A stretch of DNA of 64,000 nucleotides from Siphonodentalium dalli (taxonomy: Eukaryota; Mollusca; Scaphopoda; Gadilida; Siphonodentaliidae). This document shows, one piece after another, positions 10,654-22,149 of this stretch (positions within the stretch are counted from its first letter, which is position 1; every line of letters begins with the position of its first letter). The notes under the pieces were generated by a model, which saw only the letters and a list, made by a program, of their open reading frames with translations, did no database searches and had not been told where the DNA came from. A program made the position numbers and the translations under genes. The stretch is from assembly GCA_032622095.1 (NCBI GenBank), contig CP136063.1:75245980-75309979 (forward strand), in the 5' to 3' direction.

Positions 10654-11225
10654 ACAAACAAAATCCTGGTGATCCACAGTTGGCTTAGTGTGGACCCCAC
10701 GGGGTTGAGTGATTTGCTTATCGCACACTCTTTGCTCACTGTGTGTCTATATGCTACCTTAATCGAGTCGCGATGTGGTGGGTTGGGGATGCTTACAGCA
10801 CACTAAGTTTTTTTCTCGAAACAGTTTAATGTATCAGGCGATTCTTGCATTGTTTCCGTATATGCTTAGTTGTGTCGTGCGAGGCATGGAAGAATTAACT
10901 GGATGATGTTATTATTTGGACAAGTTCTCATAGTTTCGTGTTACTCTACTCTCGCGATGTATAGTTCTAGCTCACTTAATTATTTAAATCTTGGCGTGTG
11001 GATGTGACATGGCTTGGCATTTTCAGGCCGCAATAATACCATTAATCTGTAAATTCGCTGTAATTGTGGCGATGGCCGGGACACTATCGACAAGCCTATC
11101 TCTAACTGAATTACCTTCAGTTTTATAGGACCAATTATATGTAATAGTATTACGGCCTGCTACGACTCAGAACACTGACATATTATTCGATATGTGTCCC
11201 GGTCCAACCATTATGACCATTATCA
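10654..11225. other. Unassigned sequence between two H1 elements
   Basis: No feature is supported. It separates two inverted copies of the same element, so the whole 10.3-11.6 kb block could pair. Confidence 0.45.
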
Positions 11226-11229
11226 TTAA

Positions 11230-11621
11230 CCCTTTACCCAACAGAAGGGCCCTGTGCCAATGCATTCTCTTATATATGCGAGTCGACCATAGGTCGCCTC
11301 GCATATATAAGAGAATGCATTGGCTTAACACATTAAAAATTATAAAATTGTTAAAGAATGTAAGAAAAAATGGTAAAAAGTGTTAAAAAAAGATTTTTTT
11401 TAGGCCAATGCATTCTCTTATATATGCGAGGCGACCTATGGTCGACTCGCATATATAAGAGAATGCATTGGCACAGGGCATAACTATAACCATCACAATG
11501 TGGTCAATGAGCCGGTTCTAATGATATCCATATTTGTATGGTTTTATTGAGACAGACCGAAGATATTTTAGGCTGTTGAAGCTTTATTTGGCCGGTTTTG
11601 GCCGGTTTGTTGGGTAAAGGG
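11230..11621 (+). mobile_element. TTAA element H1, copy 2, complete
   Basis: CCCTTTACCCAACA and TGTTGGGTAAAGGG termini are flanked exactly by TTAA (11226-11229, 11622-11625). Two intact palindromic cores lie at 11257-11323 and 11405-11471 in opposite orientation. The right-hand section holds GGCCGGTTTTGGCCGG. It is 392 bp and non-coding. Confidence 0.92.
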
Positions 11622-11625
11622 TTAA

Positions 11626-12265
11626 CACGTCATCTTCAGCAGCGCGACGGCCCTATATGAGAAACGAAACCTTTCATTCCATCCGATGTGGCACCGGATT
11701 TCAAGATTCTTTATTGTTGTTCTAATTACATGTGTAATACACGAACAAATCAAATATAATAGATAGCACTGTGGTGTAAACAATTAAAATAGTAAGTATA
11801 ACAATTGAAATTTAATAAAGTCCTTGTAAACATTTGCCGTCGTCGCATGTATATGTCTAGAGATGGTAAGGTAAGGTGGTGCTGCGGTGATAATATATGA
11901 ATAATATATAGTATACCAATGGTTGCACCCGATGTCGTTGTCGTACGTTTTACGACAGAAATTTTGCCTGAGCTTGTTGTGTTAAACTACCATCTATATG
12001 ATGGACATAGACTCGGTGTCTGCAACTACATGTATAGTGTCTATGTGGTCATCACCCACGTATACACCGGATATCACCGATCCGAGGGAGTCACGGAAAT
12101 CTGAGCAATGGTTTTTAAAAAGCCTATCCTCACTCAGATAAATGTTTATACATACATATAGATATATATTTCAAATATATTCAAAAATATCCGCTTTTCC
12201 CGTAACAGTATGATACACACCCACTGAGCCAATGCGTGAACCACATTGACAGCCATTTGTATCCG
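11626..12265. other. Unassigned non-coding sequence
   Basis: No repeat partner or exon was recognised. Confidence 0.45.
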
Positions 12266-12520
12266 TCATAATCCATTGTAATTCAAGTTGAATATTCGTT
12301 GCGAAAAAAACGCATTCTGGTTGTCGAGGGTGTCATCAGCATCGGCCGCTGATCGGTTAACAAATTGTGAATGGAGCACCGCGTCATGATAACGAGCGTA
12401 AAATACGTCACCACGCAGCCAGGAGTCGCGTAATCGAGTCAACCGCTCACATATGTTTACTGGTAGAGGGGTAATGTCGCAAGAGCTATACTCGACCTTC
12501 ACCTCAGAATTTGCAGTCAC
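12266..12520 (-). CDS. Exon-like open frame, unknown product
   Basis: An 84-codon frame encodes a polar, protein-like sequence including EVKVEYSSCDITPLPVN and LRDSWLRGDVFYARYHD, ending at a stop near 12266. I do not recognise the family. About 50-60 bp of it (12465-12512), covering the EVKxEYSSCDIxP segment, recurs in inverted orientation at 12658-12715 on the other strand, where the same residues are readable. That could mean a duplicated exon fragment or a mobile repeat. No convincing acceptor site was fixed. Confidence 0.25.
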   Translation of the reverse strand: MTANSEVKVEYSSCDITPLPVNICERLTRLRDSWLRGDVFYARYHDAVLHSQFVNRSAADADDTLDNQNAFFSQRIFNLNYNGL

Positions 12521-12657
12521 GTTATATTCAACTAATTAACGGGTCTTTTTCGGGTGGTTTCTAGAACACCAAAGTGGGTGGAACATCTTGATATATAAAG
12601 CCAAATTGCACATGCTGGTGGAATGGAGTCGATTGGAGATTATAGATGCGCGCCCTA

Positions 12658-12715
12658 CGAGTATACCATTTATCGAGGTCAAGGACGAGTATAGCTCTTG
12701 CGACATTATACCCCG
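12658..12715 (+). repeat. Inverted copy of the EYSSCDI segment
   Basis: GAGTATAGCTCTTGCGACAT and flanks reproduce the reverse complement of 12465-12512. Translated in the matching frame it keeps EVKDEYSSCDIIP before diverging. Confidence 0.7.
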
Positions 12716-12876
12716 CTACCATGTTTACTATAAATACCATTGACAGGGAGTTGTTCTGGCGGTGTTCCGAGTAAACCCATGGAACGTACCCAGAGATCTG
12801 ATCACCTAAAAAAAAAAAGGCGCAGTTCGTGCAGTTTCTTTAATTTTTTTTTTGCGGATTGAATTACAATGGCGAT

Positions 12877-13140
12877 TCACGTACCCTGTTTAGTTTGATA
12901 TTCAGAGATTTCAGCATAAAAAACAGTTTGTGAACTCGCCGGAAAGCCGACTCGTTCACAAACTGTTTTGATGATCGAATCCACGACTATATCCGATCTC
13001 AACAGAGTACATTTACCTCCAAATGAACCACATTTAACGCCGCTTTTATTGTTCATAATCCAATAACCGCAATAATCCAATTTCCAATTGGTTCCGGAAA
13101 TTACGGATATGGTCGGACATGAACGATCCGTAGACGGCAT
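12877..13140 (-). CDS. Exon-like open frame with possible splice donor, unknown product
   Basis: An 87-codon frame starts MPSTDRSCPTISV and includes four closely spaced cysteines (DYCGYW, GVKCGS, GGKCTL, KTVCERV). Near its end AAACAGG is followed by GTACGTG, a plausible donor, so the last residues before the stop may be intronic. The frame also spans a hairpin at about 12921-12970 (15-bp arms, AAACAGTTTGTGAAC and complement), unusual for coding sequence and more typical of a mobile repeat. The product is unknown. Confidence 0.25.
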   Translation of the reverse strand: MPSTDRSCPTISVISGTNWKLDYCGYWIMNNKSGVKCGSFGGKCTLLRSDIVVDSIIKTVCERVGFPASSQTVFYAEISEYQTKQGT

Positions 13141-13630
13141 TGTTATTCACGACGATTGGATTTGGCAGGGTGTCAAAAGGAATCTGTGTTCATGGGTCTA
13201 ATTTGTGGGATGATTGGATGAATTGCCATATTACCCCATGGATTCCGTTGAAAATGAATGAATAATAGGAATGATATAACAGTCCTAATTCGTAATTTCG
13301 TAACTATGTAAATATAAGTAATACACTGCGGATGCAACGTGGTCATTGCAGGGACGTAACGACAGGGGTGTGGGAGTGTCTCCCCAACGAGGACCATAAT
13401 TTTCAATAGTTGGAAATTTCATGACTCAAATTCCAATAGTTGTACTTATATTTAAACATTTAGTTCCTCTTATATCAGTATATTAGTCAGTTTATTTAAA
13501 TTTGTCATGCAAGGCAGCAATGTAATGTCAATATTACAAGTTAATACTCAGTAATTTGAGTAAAATAAATTCCATTACCTGAACACATATATGAGATTGA
13601 AAGCAAAGTATTTTCTTCAAGTTCAGACTG
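13141..13630. other. Unassigned non-coding sequence
   Basis: It contains an isolated K-family word (CAATAGTTGGAAATTTCATG at 13404). Nothing else was recognised. Confidence 0.4.
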
Positions 13631-13982
13631 GTATGCAATATTGTTACTATTGTGTGAGTTATAACTTGTGACTCCTTGTAATTTGAATACATATATTTAA
13701 ACTCGTATTCGTTCCTCAACCATATTCTGATTAATATCATGCATAGTGTACTCATTGCATAAAACATCTTGTTACCAGTATCATGTTTTATTTGCACAGT
13801 CCATACTCTTAAAATGAATATATAGAGACCCAAATTATTAAGCCATTAAGCCAATATTGGCATTTTGCATTACTCCAAACCAAATCCTATATAGTTGGAA
13901 ATTGTATTAGTCCAAATCCTATATAGTTGGAAATTGTATGGTCTCACCCCCTCCCAAGTTGGAACTCCCATTAGCAACGTCC
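13631..13982 (+). repeat. Dispersed repeat I, copy 2 (uninterrupted)
   Basis: It matches 7864-8084 joined to 8540-8710. The CTTAAAATGAATATATAGAG stretch is the position where element G sits in copy 1. It includes two tandem blocks of CAAATCCTATATAGTTGG. Confidence 0.85.
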
Positions 13983-14651
13983 TGTGTCATTGGTTTTGGC
14001 CGCGATACAAATTCAGCCAAGGGGTACATGCAGCTTGATGATTTGTTTTTGCGGTAAAAATCCCATGACCACATTGAAACCGCCGTTCATAAACCAGCAT
14101 ACACTGAAAAACATTATACGAAGTCAGAATTTTCCAGCTGTTTTCCAATTGTCTCACATAATTGCGACAAGAATATATTTACAATGAACGCTGTTTAATG
14201 TTTCAAGACAGTATAGAATTGCAACAGACAAAAGTCAAATATGAATGTAAGATTTACTTACATTGTGAATAAGTGATGGCAGTGGTTCTGATTTCTGCCT
14301 TGCAGTTTGATCAATTACTTCCTTGACGACGGTTATATATACTACACATTACACTTGTTATTTATCAAGTTCCTAGGACAAAGATATGCATATATACATG
14401 TCGATCGCTCTATACCGTTAGCGGACTCGATAGTATACTCTGGAAAGATTTAATGAATTCATAAAAATACATTTGCCGTTTCCGACCGTTTTCAGAAACT
14501 TAACGCCCTTTTTGTTTATCAAGAACAACAACACAGACAACAAACACTCTTTATTGTTAAAAGCTATAGAAAGAGGAACCGTGCATTTTATGTTCATTGA
14601 ATTGCATTATGTATGTTACGTGTATGTTGTCCTGCAGCGATAATGGCACAT
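13983..14651. other. Unassigned non-coding sequence
   Basis: No supported feature. Confidence 0.4.
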
Positions 14652-15045
14652 ATATACTAGCTGGTGTGCCCGACTTCGTACGGGCTATTTTGGGAACGTT
14701 GATACGTATATGGGCGTATATGTGCGAGGTCATGGTAAATGTCAAGGACATGGTCGCACGTGAAATTGGACACGCCCATGTTGTTGCCGGGTTCAAAGTA
14801 GGCCTACATACCAAATTTGAGTCGGATCGGTCGAGGTCCAGAAACATGCTTATGTGAGCGAGGGCAAGGTCAATGTCAAGGTCGAGGACACGGTCGCACG
14901 TGAAATGGGACCCTCCCACATTGTTCCCGTGATCAAAGTAGGCCTACATACCAAATTTGAGTCGGATCGTTCGAGCAGTTTCGAGTCTATAAGACACACA
15001 CACACAGACAGACAGACAGAAATTCCAAAATATATAATAGATATA
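14652..15045 (+). repeat. CAAGGTCA-rich repeat J, copy 1
   Basis: It starts ACTAGCTGGTGTGCCCGACT and ends with a CACA/CAGA tract followed by TTCCAAAATATATAATAGAT. The copy at 60302-60945 has the same ends in reverse. The interior holds two direct subrepeats of about 120 bp, each containing TCGCACGTGAAAT and GTAGGCCTACATACCAAATT. Frames on both strands follow the subrepeats and are not genes. Confidence 0.8.
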
Positions 15046-15077
15046 GTACAGCTGAAGGGGTCACTCTTACCAAAAAA

Positions 15078-15351
15078 GTGCTGAAGGGTACGCAGGTTTG
15101 GAAAATGTTCTGAAGGGTACACATGTTTTGAAATCTTTTTTGAAATGACGTTTAGTTTTCGCTTCTGCCACGATTTCTGTTAGAGAATAATTGTTTATAC
15201 GTTCCATGAATGTTAAAATGAACTGAAACAAATTGCTGATGCATGCGCCATACTTTCTGCTACACAGTTGACGCAACTGCATTAAATGGTGCCGATTGCA
15301 AACCATGTGTACCCATCAGCACATTTTCAAAACATGTGGACCCGTCAACAC
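15078..15351. mobile_element. Foldback element W with about 55-bp inverted ends
   Basis: GTGCTGAAGGGTACGCAGG and GTTCTGAAGGGTACACATG at the left are mirrored by CATGTGTACCCATCAGCAC and CATGTGGACCCGTCAACAC at the right. Each arm therefore holds two units, both facing inward. The class and target are unclear. Confidence 0.7.
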
Positions 15352-15357
15352 TTATTT

Positions 15358-16205
15358 AGGGTGCATTTACATTGCTATAGAACTGTACACAGATCTACAC
15401 GCAGACTGGTGTAAACGGGTTGATACAGAAATGCACACAGAAAGAAAACGGTATTAGTTCGTGTGAGTAAAAATCATGTCCGCTATACGTCACGGTCAAC
15501 GCCGAAGCATTGTGCCAGGCAAATCTGTTTTGATTAATTGTTGCTCGGGCTTGGCGAATGTGTTTTAGCGTTCGTTGTCATTTCAACCCGTGTATTTCGA
15601 ATATTGAACACGGACAGGGACGTGGCAACTTTGGTAAAAAATTTCAACAGTTGGAAATTTCATACCTGACACAACATTATAGTTGTAATTTCCAAACCAA
15701 CAATAGGTTGAAAATGAACTTGTAGTTTGATTTTCAAACATTATACTGGGGGGGGGGGGGTATTGTTTTCGAACCAATATTTGCATAATTTCCTACTTTT
15801 TATCAAATTTTTGGGCTGGAATGGCCATCAGCTGGAAGTTTTCCAACCTTATGGGGGCGGGTGTCAGGTTGTAAATTTCCAACACTTGGAAAGATTGTAT
15901 GACAATATTGTTTTCTTAAATTAACTAGAAGTTTTTGACTGGCCACGGGGGAGAGACCAGGACACAAGCTTTCCAAGTGTTGGAAATTTCCAACCTGTCA
16001 CCCCCCTAAGGTTGGAAAATTTCCAACTGATGACCATTTCTGTCAAAAATTTTGACCAAAAATAGGAACATATGCAAATATTGGTCGAAAAACAATAAAT
16101 TCCCCCAATAAATTGTTTTATAATCAAACTACAAGAACATTTTCAACCTATTGTTGGTGTGAAATTTCGTTGTGGCAGGTATGAAATTTCCAACTATTGA
16201 AAATA
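15358..16205. mobile_element. Foldback element K, copy 1
   Basis: The first 540 bp is nearly identical to 17115-17655. The second part (about 15955-16200) is a diverged reverse complement of 15650-15900, giving a large imperfect palindrome rich in TTGGAAATTTCC words. Its left end is AGGGTGCATTTACATTG. The matching right end seen in copy 2 is missing here. Poly-G at about 15749-15760. Confidence 0.75.
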
Positions 16206-17114
16206 TAGCTCTCTGCTGGGGGGGGGTGAGACACCCCCCCCCCCCCCACACCCCCCCCCCCCCCCCCTCTAGCCACATCCCTGGGTCCATGGCAGGTGGA
16301 TCTTGACCCATTCAAGAGAAATATAAGTATATTCCTGGATCATATAACTTTGTAAACTAATTACATTTGATTCAAAATGTCACAAACATCTATATCTCGT
16401 CATATAGCGAAATTACAGTCTCCAAACGCATTATTTTCAAAAAATCGGTTTCCATACCAACCATCGCAATTTGGTGGTATCTACCCAAAATTTCTGGAGG
16501 ATTTATAGACTACGGATGATCACCCATATAGTATGAGTTGTCACGCGGAGAATTCTGCCATGACAAATGTCTGACCCAGCAATAAATAAACGCATAAATT
16601 GCTATACAATGATATAAAAGTAAGCATTTTGACGTTAGAAAACGGGGTTTGGCGGCCATTATAAATGGCGCCCTCTGCCGGTGATGAGTGATTTTCGAGG
16701 AAGTCTTGTTCCAGCTGTTGGCAAAATAGTCTTGGATCATTTAACTTTGGAAATCATTTATATTTTATTCAAAAATCCGAAAATCAGTTGCCATGACAAC
16801 CGGTCGCAATGTGGTGGTATCTACCCAAAATTATTTCTGGAAGATTTATAAACTACGCCGTATCCTCCAATAATACACACCCACTACATTCAGTTCTGAA
16901 ATATTTATGAAACTATTTATTCCTGGCCACGCTCTTAAACCTTATATACAATTGTTTTCAAATGTTTTGCGTCCGATATTATATAAAATGTATCCTTTCC
17001 TATCCTAGTGATATATTGTGAGGAGTTTTGTTGAAACAACTACCCTGTCTATATTAAATAGTCATTGAAGAGCATGCAGTTACATCAGGAAATGCTTAAA
17101 TAATAAGTTCATTA
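16206..17114. repeat. G/C homopolymers and a pair of direct repeats
   Basis: Long G and C runs lie at 16219-16267. Then 16333-16513 and 16731-16857 are diverged direct copies sharing TGGATCATATAACTTTG, CGCAATTTGGTGGTATCTA and GGAAGATTTATAAACTAC. No coding potential was seen. Confidence 0.65.
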
Positions 17115-18249
17115 AGGGTGCATTTACATTGCTATAGAACTGTACACAGATCTACACGCAGACTGGTGTAAACGGGTTGATACAGAAATGCACACAGAAA
17201 GAAAACGGTATTAGTTCGTGTGAGCAAAAATCATGTCCGCTATACGTCACGGTCAACGCCGAAGCATTGTGCCAGGCAAATCTGTTTTGATTAATTGTTG
17301 CTCGGGCTTGGCGAATGTGTTTTAGCGTTCGTTGTCATTTCAACCCGTGTATTTCGAATATTGAACACGGACAGGGACGTGGCAACTTTGGTAAAAAATT
17401 TCAACAGTTGGAAATTTCATACCTGACACAACATTATAGTTGTAATTTCCAAACCAACAATAGGTTGAAAATGAACTTGTAGTTTGATTTTCAAACATTA
17501 TACTGGGGGGGGGGTATTGTTTTCGAACCAATATTTGCATAATTTCCTACTTTTTATCAAATTTTTGGGCTGGAATGGCCATCAGCTGGAAGTTTTCCAA
17601 CCTTATGGGGGCGGGTGTCAGGTTGGAAATTTCCAACACTTGGAAAGATTGTTTCCTGGTCCCTCCCCGTGGCCAGTCAAAAACTGCTAGTTAATTAAAA
17701 AAATATATATTGTCCTACATTGGGTCAACATTGCCATTGGAATTGTCATCAGTTGGAATTTTTACTACATTTGGTCAAATAAAGGGTGTAGTAGGGTGGA
17801 TACCCATTCCACACAGATCCAAAATTGCCACCACCCAGATGGTGTCAAACAGGAGACATATAGATATATAGATGATCACCTGAAATCCTAAATATTGGTG
17901 GAATCGCCATCTAAAGCTATATGGGTGCTCTCCAGTCTCTTTATTTGTGCACACGGTTGTTTGTTGTGCATTCCTATGCGATTTTCATTCTTTCTTCGAA
18001 CCATTATCAAGTGGTATAAGGATACACTTTAAATACATGCGGCGCATACCAAATCGCTGTTGTCTGCTGATAGTTGATACATTTTTATGTCTGGCCTAAA
18101 CTGAAACGACTCGTAGTGAATTGTCAATTACCAGTGTACTGATCAGCGCGCGTTCACTATTAGTACTCATATTGTGATCACAGTAATGCGCGACACGTGA
18201 CTTCATACAGATCTGTATACAGTTCTATATCAGTGTAAATGCACCCTTA
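17115..18249. mobile_element. Foldback element K, copy 2, both ends present
   Basis: AGGGTGCATTTACATTG with GATCT and GAACTGTACA words at the left is answered at 18205-18249 by the inverted end (TACAGTTCTATATCAGTGTA, AATGCACCCT). TA flanks both ends, compatible with a TA target. It is about 1.13 kb with no transposase frame. Confidence 0.75.
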
Positions 18250-18381
18250 GGTGAGAGTGCCACGACCCCTTCAGCTCTAGTATATCCATGCTGATATGAC
18301 TGTGTTACTCAAACGAGCTTCAATATGCGCTGTCCGATTCGACATAATGAAACTACAACGTCTACGTTTGCTATAGATCGA

Positions 18382-18803
18382 AGAGATCATACTCCACCAG
18401 TACAAAACCTGGGAACTTTTTGAAGTTTTGATAGGGAACCTTATAAAATCGAAAAAATAACAAAGGGAATATATTTCTTTGTTATTATCTATTTCCTAAT
18501 AATGTTCTTCAATGTAGGTGAAGGTCCCAACTCGAAATTTCACGATTTAAGTGACTTTGTGAGCGATTTTGATTTCCGTTTCTTACAATTATGGATTTTT
18601 TATTGCGATATCGGCGCAATATATGAAAGTGACAGAAAAACATGCAATTTCGAGTTGGGACCTTCACATACAGTGAAATACACTATTAAGGAACATATAA
18701 TCATTCAGAAATATATTCTCCGTGTTATTTTTTCGACTTTATGAGGTTCCCTGTCAAAACTTCAAAAAGTTCCCAGGTTTTGTACTGGTGGAATATGATC
18801 TCT
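18382..18803. mobile_element. Foldback element L, copy 1
   Basis: AGAGATCATACTCCACCAGT begins an arm that continues through TACAAAACCTGGGAACTTTT and CCTTATAAAATCGAAAAAAT. It is mirrored at 18730-18803. The centre contains CAACTCGAAATTTCACGATT and its mirrored counterpart. Relatives lie at 62461-62894, about 28620-28985, 49300-49965 and 54190-54300. Confidence 0.8.
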
Positions 18804-20114
18804 ACGAACGTTAGCCAGAGTAAGATTCATGGCATGATCTACGTTTGCTGTACCAGAAAATAACTCAATCAGTTGCTAATAGAATTCCCCGAACTTAGAC
18901 ATTTAGATCTGCTTCAAGAGGAGTGAAATTAGATATTCCAAGTTGAACACCCCCCAACACAAACCAACGGATACCCTCTATATATAGTGCGTCATTGTAT
19001 GTCAGACCTTTACCGATTATTAATAACCACGCATTGCCCATCGTGTCCCCAAAATAACATGGGTATCATATTTAACACTATCTGGCATATGGTTGGAGTA
19101 TTATTCGATAATATTTTGACAAGCTGTTCGACTCAGGGCATGCGTTATGTCTGTGAGAAGTACTCCTTTGAAACATAAGCTAAAAGAGCCCGGATCTCTG
19201 CGTTCGATTTATAAGCGCTGTACTATATTGGAACTGTGTTTTCGTCTTCTATATTGGGCTGAACATAATGCACTGGAACGATTTCCCATTCTGAGAGCGA
19301 CATCAGAGCAGCTACGGTATACGCACCGGCGCGAACTCCCGTGCTGAAGAACGACGGAACAATTGACAGGCGACAAATCCTGCATGACAGCAAGCAGAGA
19401 TACGAACGATCTCAGAATCTTGGGGATTCCGATCGTCAGTTGATGACTGGCGTGAAAACACGAGAAAAATCACCATGGAAACTGTTGCCAACGTGTCGCC
19501 AGCGGAATTCTCAGCAGACGTTGTCGAACTCGAGCTCGCGTATTTATTATTATTAAGACCTGTTGGAAATCCGTGCATGATGTATGGTGTCTCGCAGCGG
19601 ACTCCGTGAGAGTTTGATTCTATTCCGACTGGCGCTCTGGGGGCGTTCGTCTTCCAACCAATCCGTGTCGTTTATTTTCTAACGCAATTTAAACTTGTTC
19701 GGGGACCGGTTTCGATTTCCAATCACGTAGCCCAGATAACACGTTACACAAATGCCATGTCCCAAAACGACCCTTTGATCCGAGTTGGTTTGATTCTAGA
19801 TAGTCATTTGAATCAATCAACTGATGGGTGCAATTGAAATCCAGGTCAGGCCGCTTCAGGAATAAATACCAGTGACCCACTTTTGACGGAAGTTAACATT
19901 TTGCTGTATATGGGTACATTGGGTGGAATGTTTTATGAATGTACTCTTAAAGAACCACGTTCTGATTGACACATAACAAAAATTGAAAACGTGTTAAAAT
20001 TTATATATATGTTGACCATCAGAACATCATGTGAGTGTGCATGCTCATTGGCACATCCATTTATTTTCTGGTATAGAAAACATACCAATGGTGTAAAATT
20101 GGAAACTCGCTAGT
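18804..20114. other. Largely unique sequence, no assigned gene
   Basis: About 19190-19690 is richer in CpG and GC than its neighbours. It has open frames on both strands (19341-19556 +, 19312-19578 -) with no recognisable domain. It could hold an untranslated or first exon, but no splice pair or motif supports a call. Confidence 0.35.
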
Positions 20115-20122
20115 CACGCCCC

Positions 20123-20157
<35 letters not shown>

Positions 20158-21063
20158 GGTTTAATGTCGCATTTAGCAACTTAGCCGGCCATATCACGAC
20201 ATATCCAGTTTCAGTGGTGGAGGAAATCCGCACACTATACGGCTAATCTAACAGTGATTTCAATGGCTGATAAACTCGTCGACCATGTGTGGCAAACCAG
20301 CGGCAATCGGAGAGTAACTGGCAACTCCACCAGATAGCGATTTCCAGTTAAAGGGGTACTGTACGCCATTTTCAATAAATTTCCGGTGATAACAACGATC
20401 TATTATCGATACTATATAGAAACATAAGTAATTTGAGTCGAAGATGTATTCTGTAAACGCTCAGGTTAATAGGCTATCTTAAAATTTAATAATTTAAAAG
20501 TTAATAATTTAATATAAATTGAATTTATGGCTGGAGCCATAAAATGGCGTAAATTAAAATACGAATTTCCGTGTACAAAACGTAATCAAATTATAATTGA
20601 GGGATACTGAGTTAGTAAACCCATTGCACACACATTATGCTTATACGGGGAGAAAACTCAAGCCACTCATTGACTAGTGACGATACAATAACTTAAATGA
20701 GTATATGGGACTACTATGCATATAATATAATTTTTATTTGATTCATTTGGTTGAAAACTGTACAAAAATTACTGGACAACGACAATTTGTATTTTTGCAT
20801 TGCGGTAAATTTGCCATCCGTAACACTACTTCGTACTCAACAGACTTTCAAAGAATTGAAAAGTTGTTACCTTATTCTCCGACTCGGGGATTATAGAAAC
20901 CAACAACAACATCTTGGGCACAGTACCCCTTTAAAGTCCACGATGGAAACATGTGGATTTGAACCCTTATCGTCAGCGCTGGAGGGCGTAAACGGCTTGG
21001 AGTTTTACCCCTAACTGATTGAGCTACCGAGCCCCCCCCCCCCCCCCCCATCCACGCCCTGAT
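20115..21063 (-). mobile_element. tRNA-derived SINE, interrupted by element D
   Basis: On the minus strand the head reads GGCTCGGTAGCTCAATCAGT (A-box region), followed by GGGTTCAAATCC, a near-perfect RNA polymerase III B box. The body runs to GACATTAAACCCC and an (ATCA)n tail (20123-20157 on the plus strand). Flanking CACGCCCCTGAT (20115-20126) and CACGCCCTGAT (21053-21063) look like a target duplication. Element D occupies 20352-20930 inside it, leaving about 340 bp of SINE. Tail and body resemble SINEs I associate with molluscs. Confidence 0.85.
20352..20930 (+). mobile_element. TTAA element D, complete, inside the SINE
   Basis: AGGGGTACTGTACGCC and its right-hand counterpart GGGCACAGTACCCCT are flanked exactly by TTAA (20348-20351, 20931-20934). 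The sub-terminal ATCTTAAAATTTAATAATTT and TATGGCTGGAGCCATA palindromes are shared with 6770 and 51822. It is 579 bp and non-coding. Confidence 0.92.
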
Positions 21064-21604
21064 GGCGAACAGTGCATTTGTGGGCCTTTATAGAACAAAA
21101 TGGGAGGGAAATACTCACCAAGAAATAAATGAGCTAACGAGATGTATGGCCGTCATATATAGCTTTGTTAAAATCGATGTATGGGCAAAGTCCATAACTA
21201 ATAGTGCTATACATACGTGAGGAATAGGTTGAAGGTTTTCATTTAATGGATCCACATTACAGTTTCCTAGAAAATATAATTTACAGATGTCGCTTCCGTG
21301 AGAATGAGACGTCTCGTTAACCCTTTATATTGATTCTCCCATTCAGTTATAAAAGTTTACATTGGAAGGGAATATAGTATTCATTTGGAGGGATGTTAAG
21401 GATTTATGAGCAGACATCAGCCAGACGAAATGATAATATAAGTGCAGAATAATTCATATTCATTGGTGGGAAAACTCAACAAATGATATAAACGAAATAT
21501 TGTCGTTTGTTGAACTTATTATATGAACAGTTTCAAAGGTAACTACTCGTCTATGAGTATTTAGTATGCAAAGGATTTAGGTGGCGCTGGTGTGAATCAC
21601 ATGC
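21064..21604. repeat. Sequence including a dispersed repeat V fragment
   Basis: About 21395-21530 (TTGGAGGGATGTTAAGGATT, ATAAGTGCAG) resembles 37125-37330. The rest is unassigned. Confidence 0.45.
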
Positions 21605-22030
21605 CGCCCTAAATATGGTGCCGGACATTTGCATAATGAAGTTCCCGGAGGGTAAATGTATAGTAACGCTACCCCGCATAACGGGCTAGCGTCACCAAAT
21701 TCATCCTATGTGGACCTCATTATGCATGCCCTCGTCTGCCGTGCATGGGAGACCTAGACTCAGGATTAAGTTCCCATATGATGATGATGATGTGCACCCA
21801 TTGGTGCATTGTGTGACTATGTCGTCTGCCAATTTGGGGATACAGAGAAAGTAAACTAAAAAGAAGAAACTAAAACAATTGTTAATTTGATAATAAAGAT
21901 ACCTTCCAGAGAAGATGCGTCCTATGCAGAATGAGGTCCACAGAAGGTTAATTTAGTAATGCCAGCCCGATGTGCGGTGCAGCGTCACTAAATGCACCTT
22001 CTGGAGAACTCATTCTGCAAATGTGGTGCA
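21605..22030. mobile_element. Double-hairpin element M, copy 2
   Basis: Two hairpins, about 21628-21735 and 21931-22015, have arms around CCGGAGGGTAAATG / ATCCTATGTGGACCTCATT and related words. They flank a spacer containing GGGAGACC, AGTTCCC and CTAAAACAATTGTTAATTTGA. The layout and words match 30345-30743, where the ends are clearer. Confidence 0.7.
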
Positions 22031-22149
22031 CCATATTTTCAGAACTGTGTTTGTGAGCATGGACGTGCATTCGCGAGAGGGTTCCGTGGGGATGCCCACC
22101 TTGGAATTTGCAACTACACCCCCCTTCTTGAACCCGATCGCAAGTTCAA

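Noticed and set aside
14557-14919. 120-codon minus-strand frame
   Set aside because: It is produced by the direct subrepeats of repeat J.
19190-19690. Promoter or CpG island of a gene
   Set aside because: It is richer in CpG but no core promoter motif, first exon or downstream coding sequence could be tied to it.
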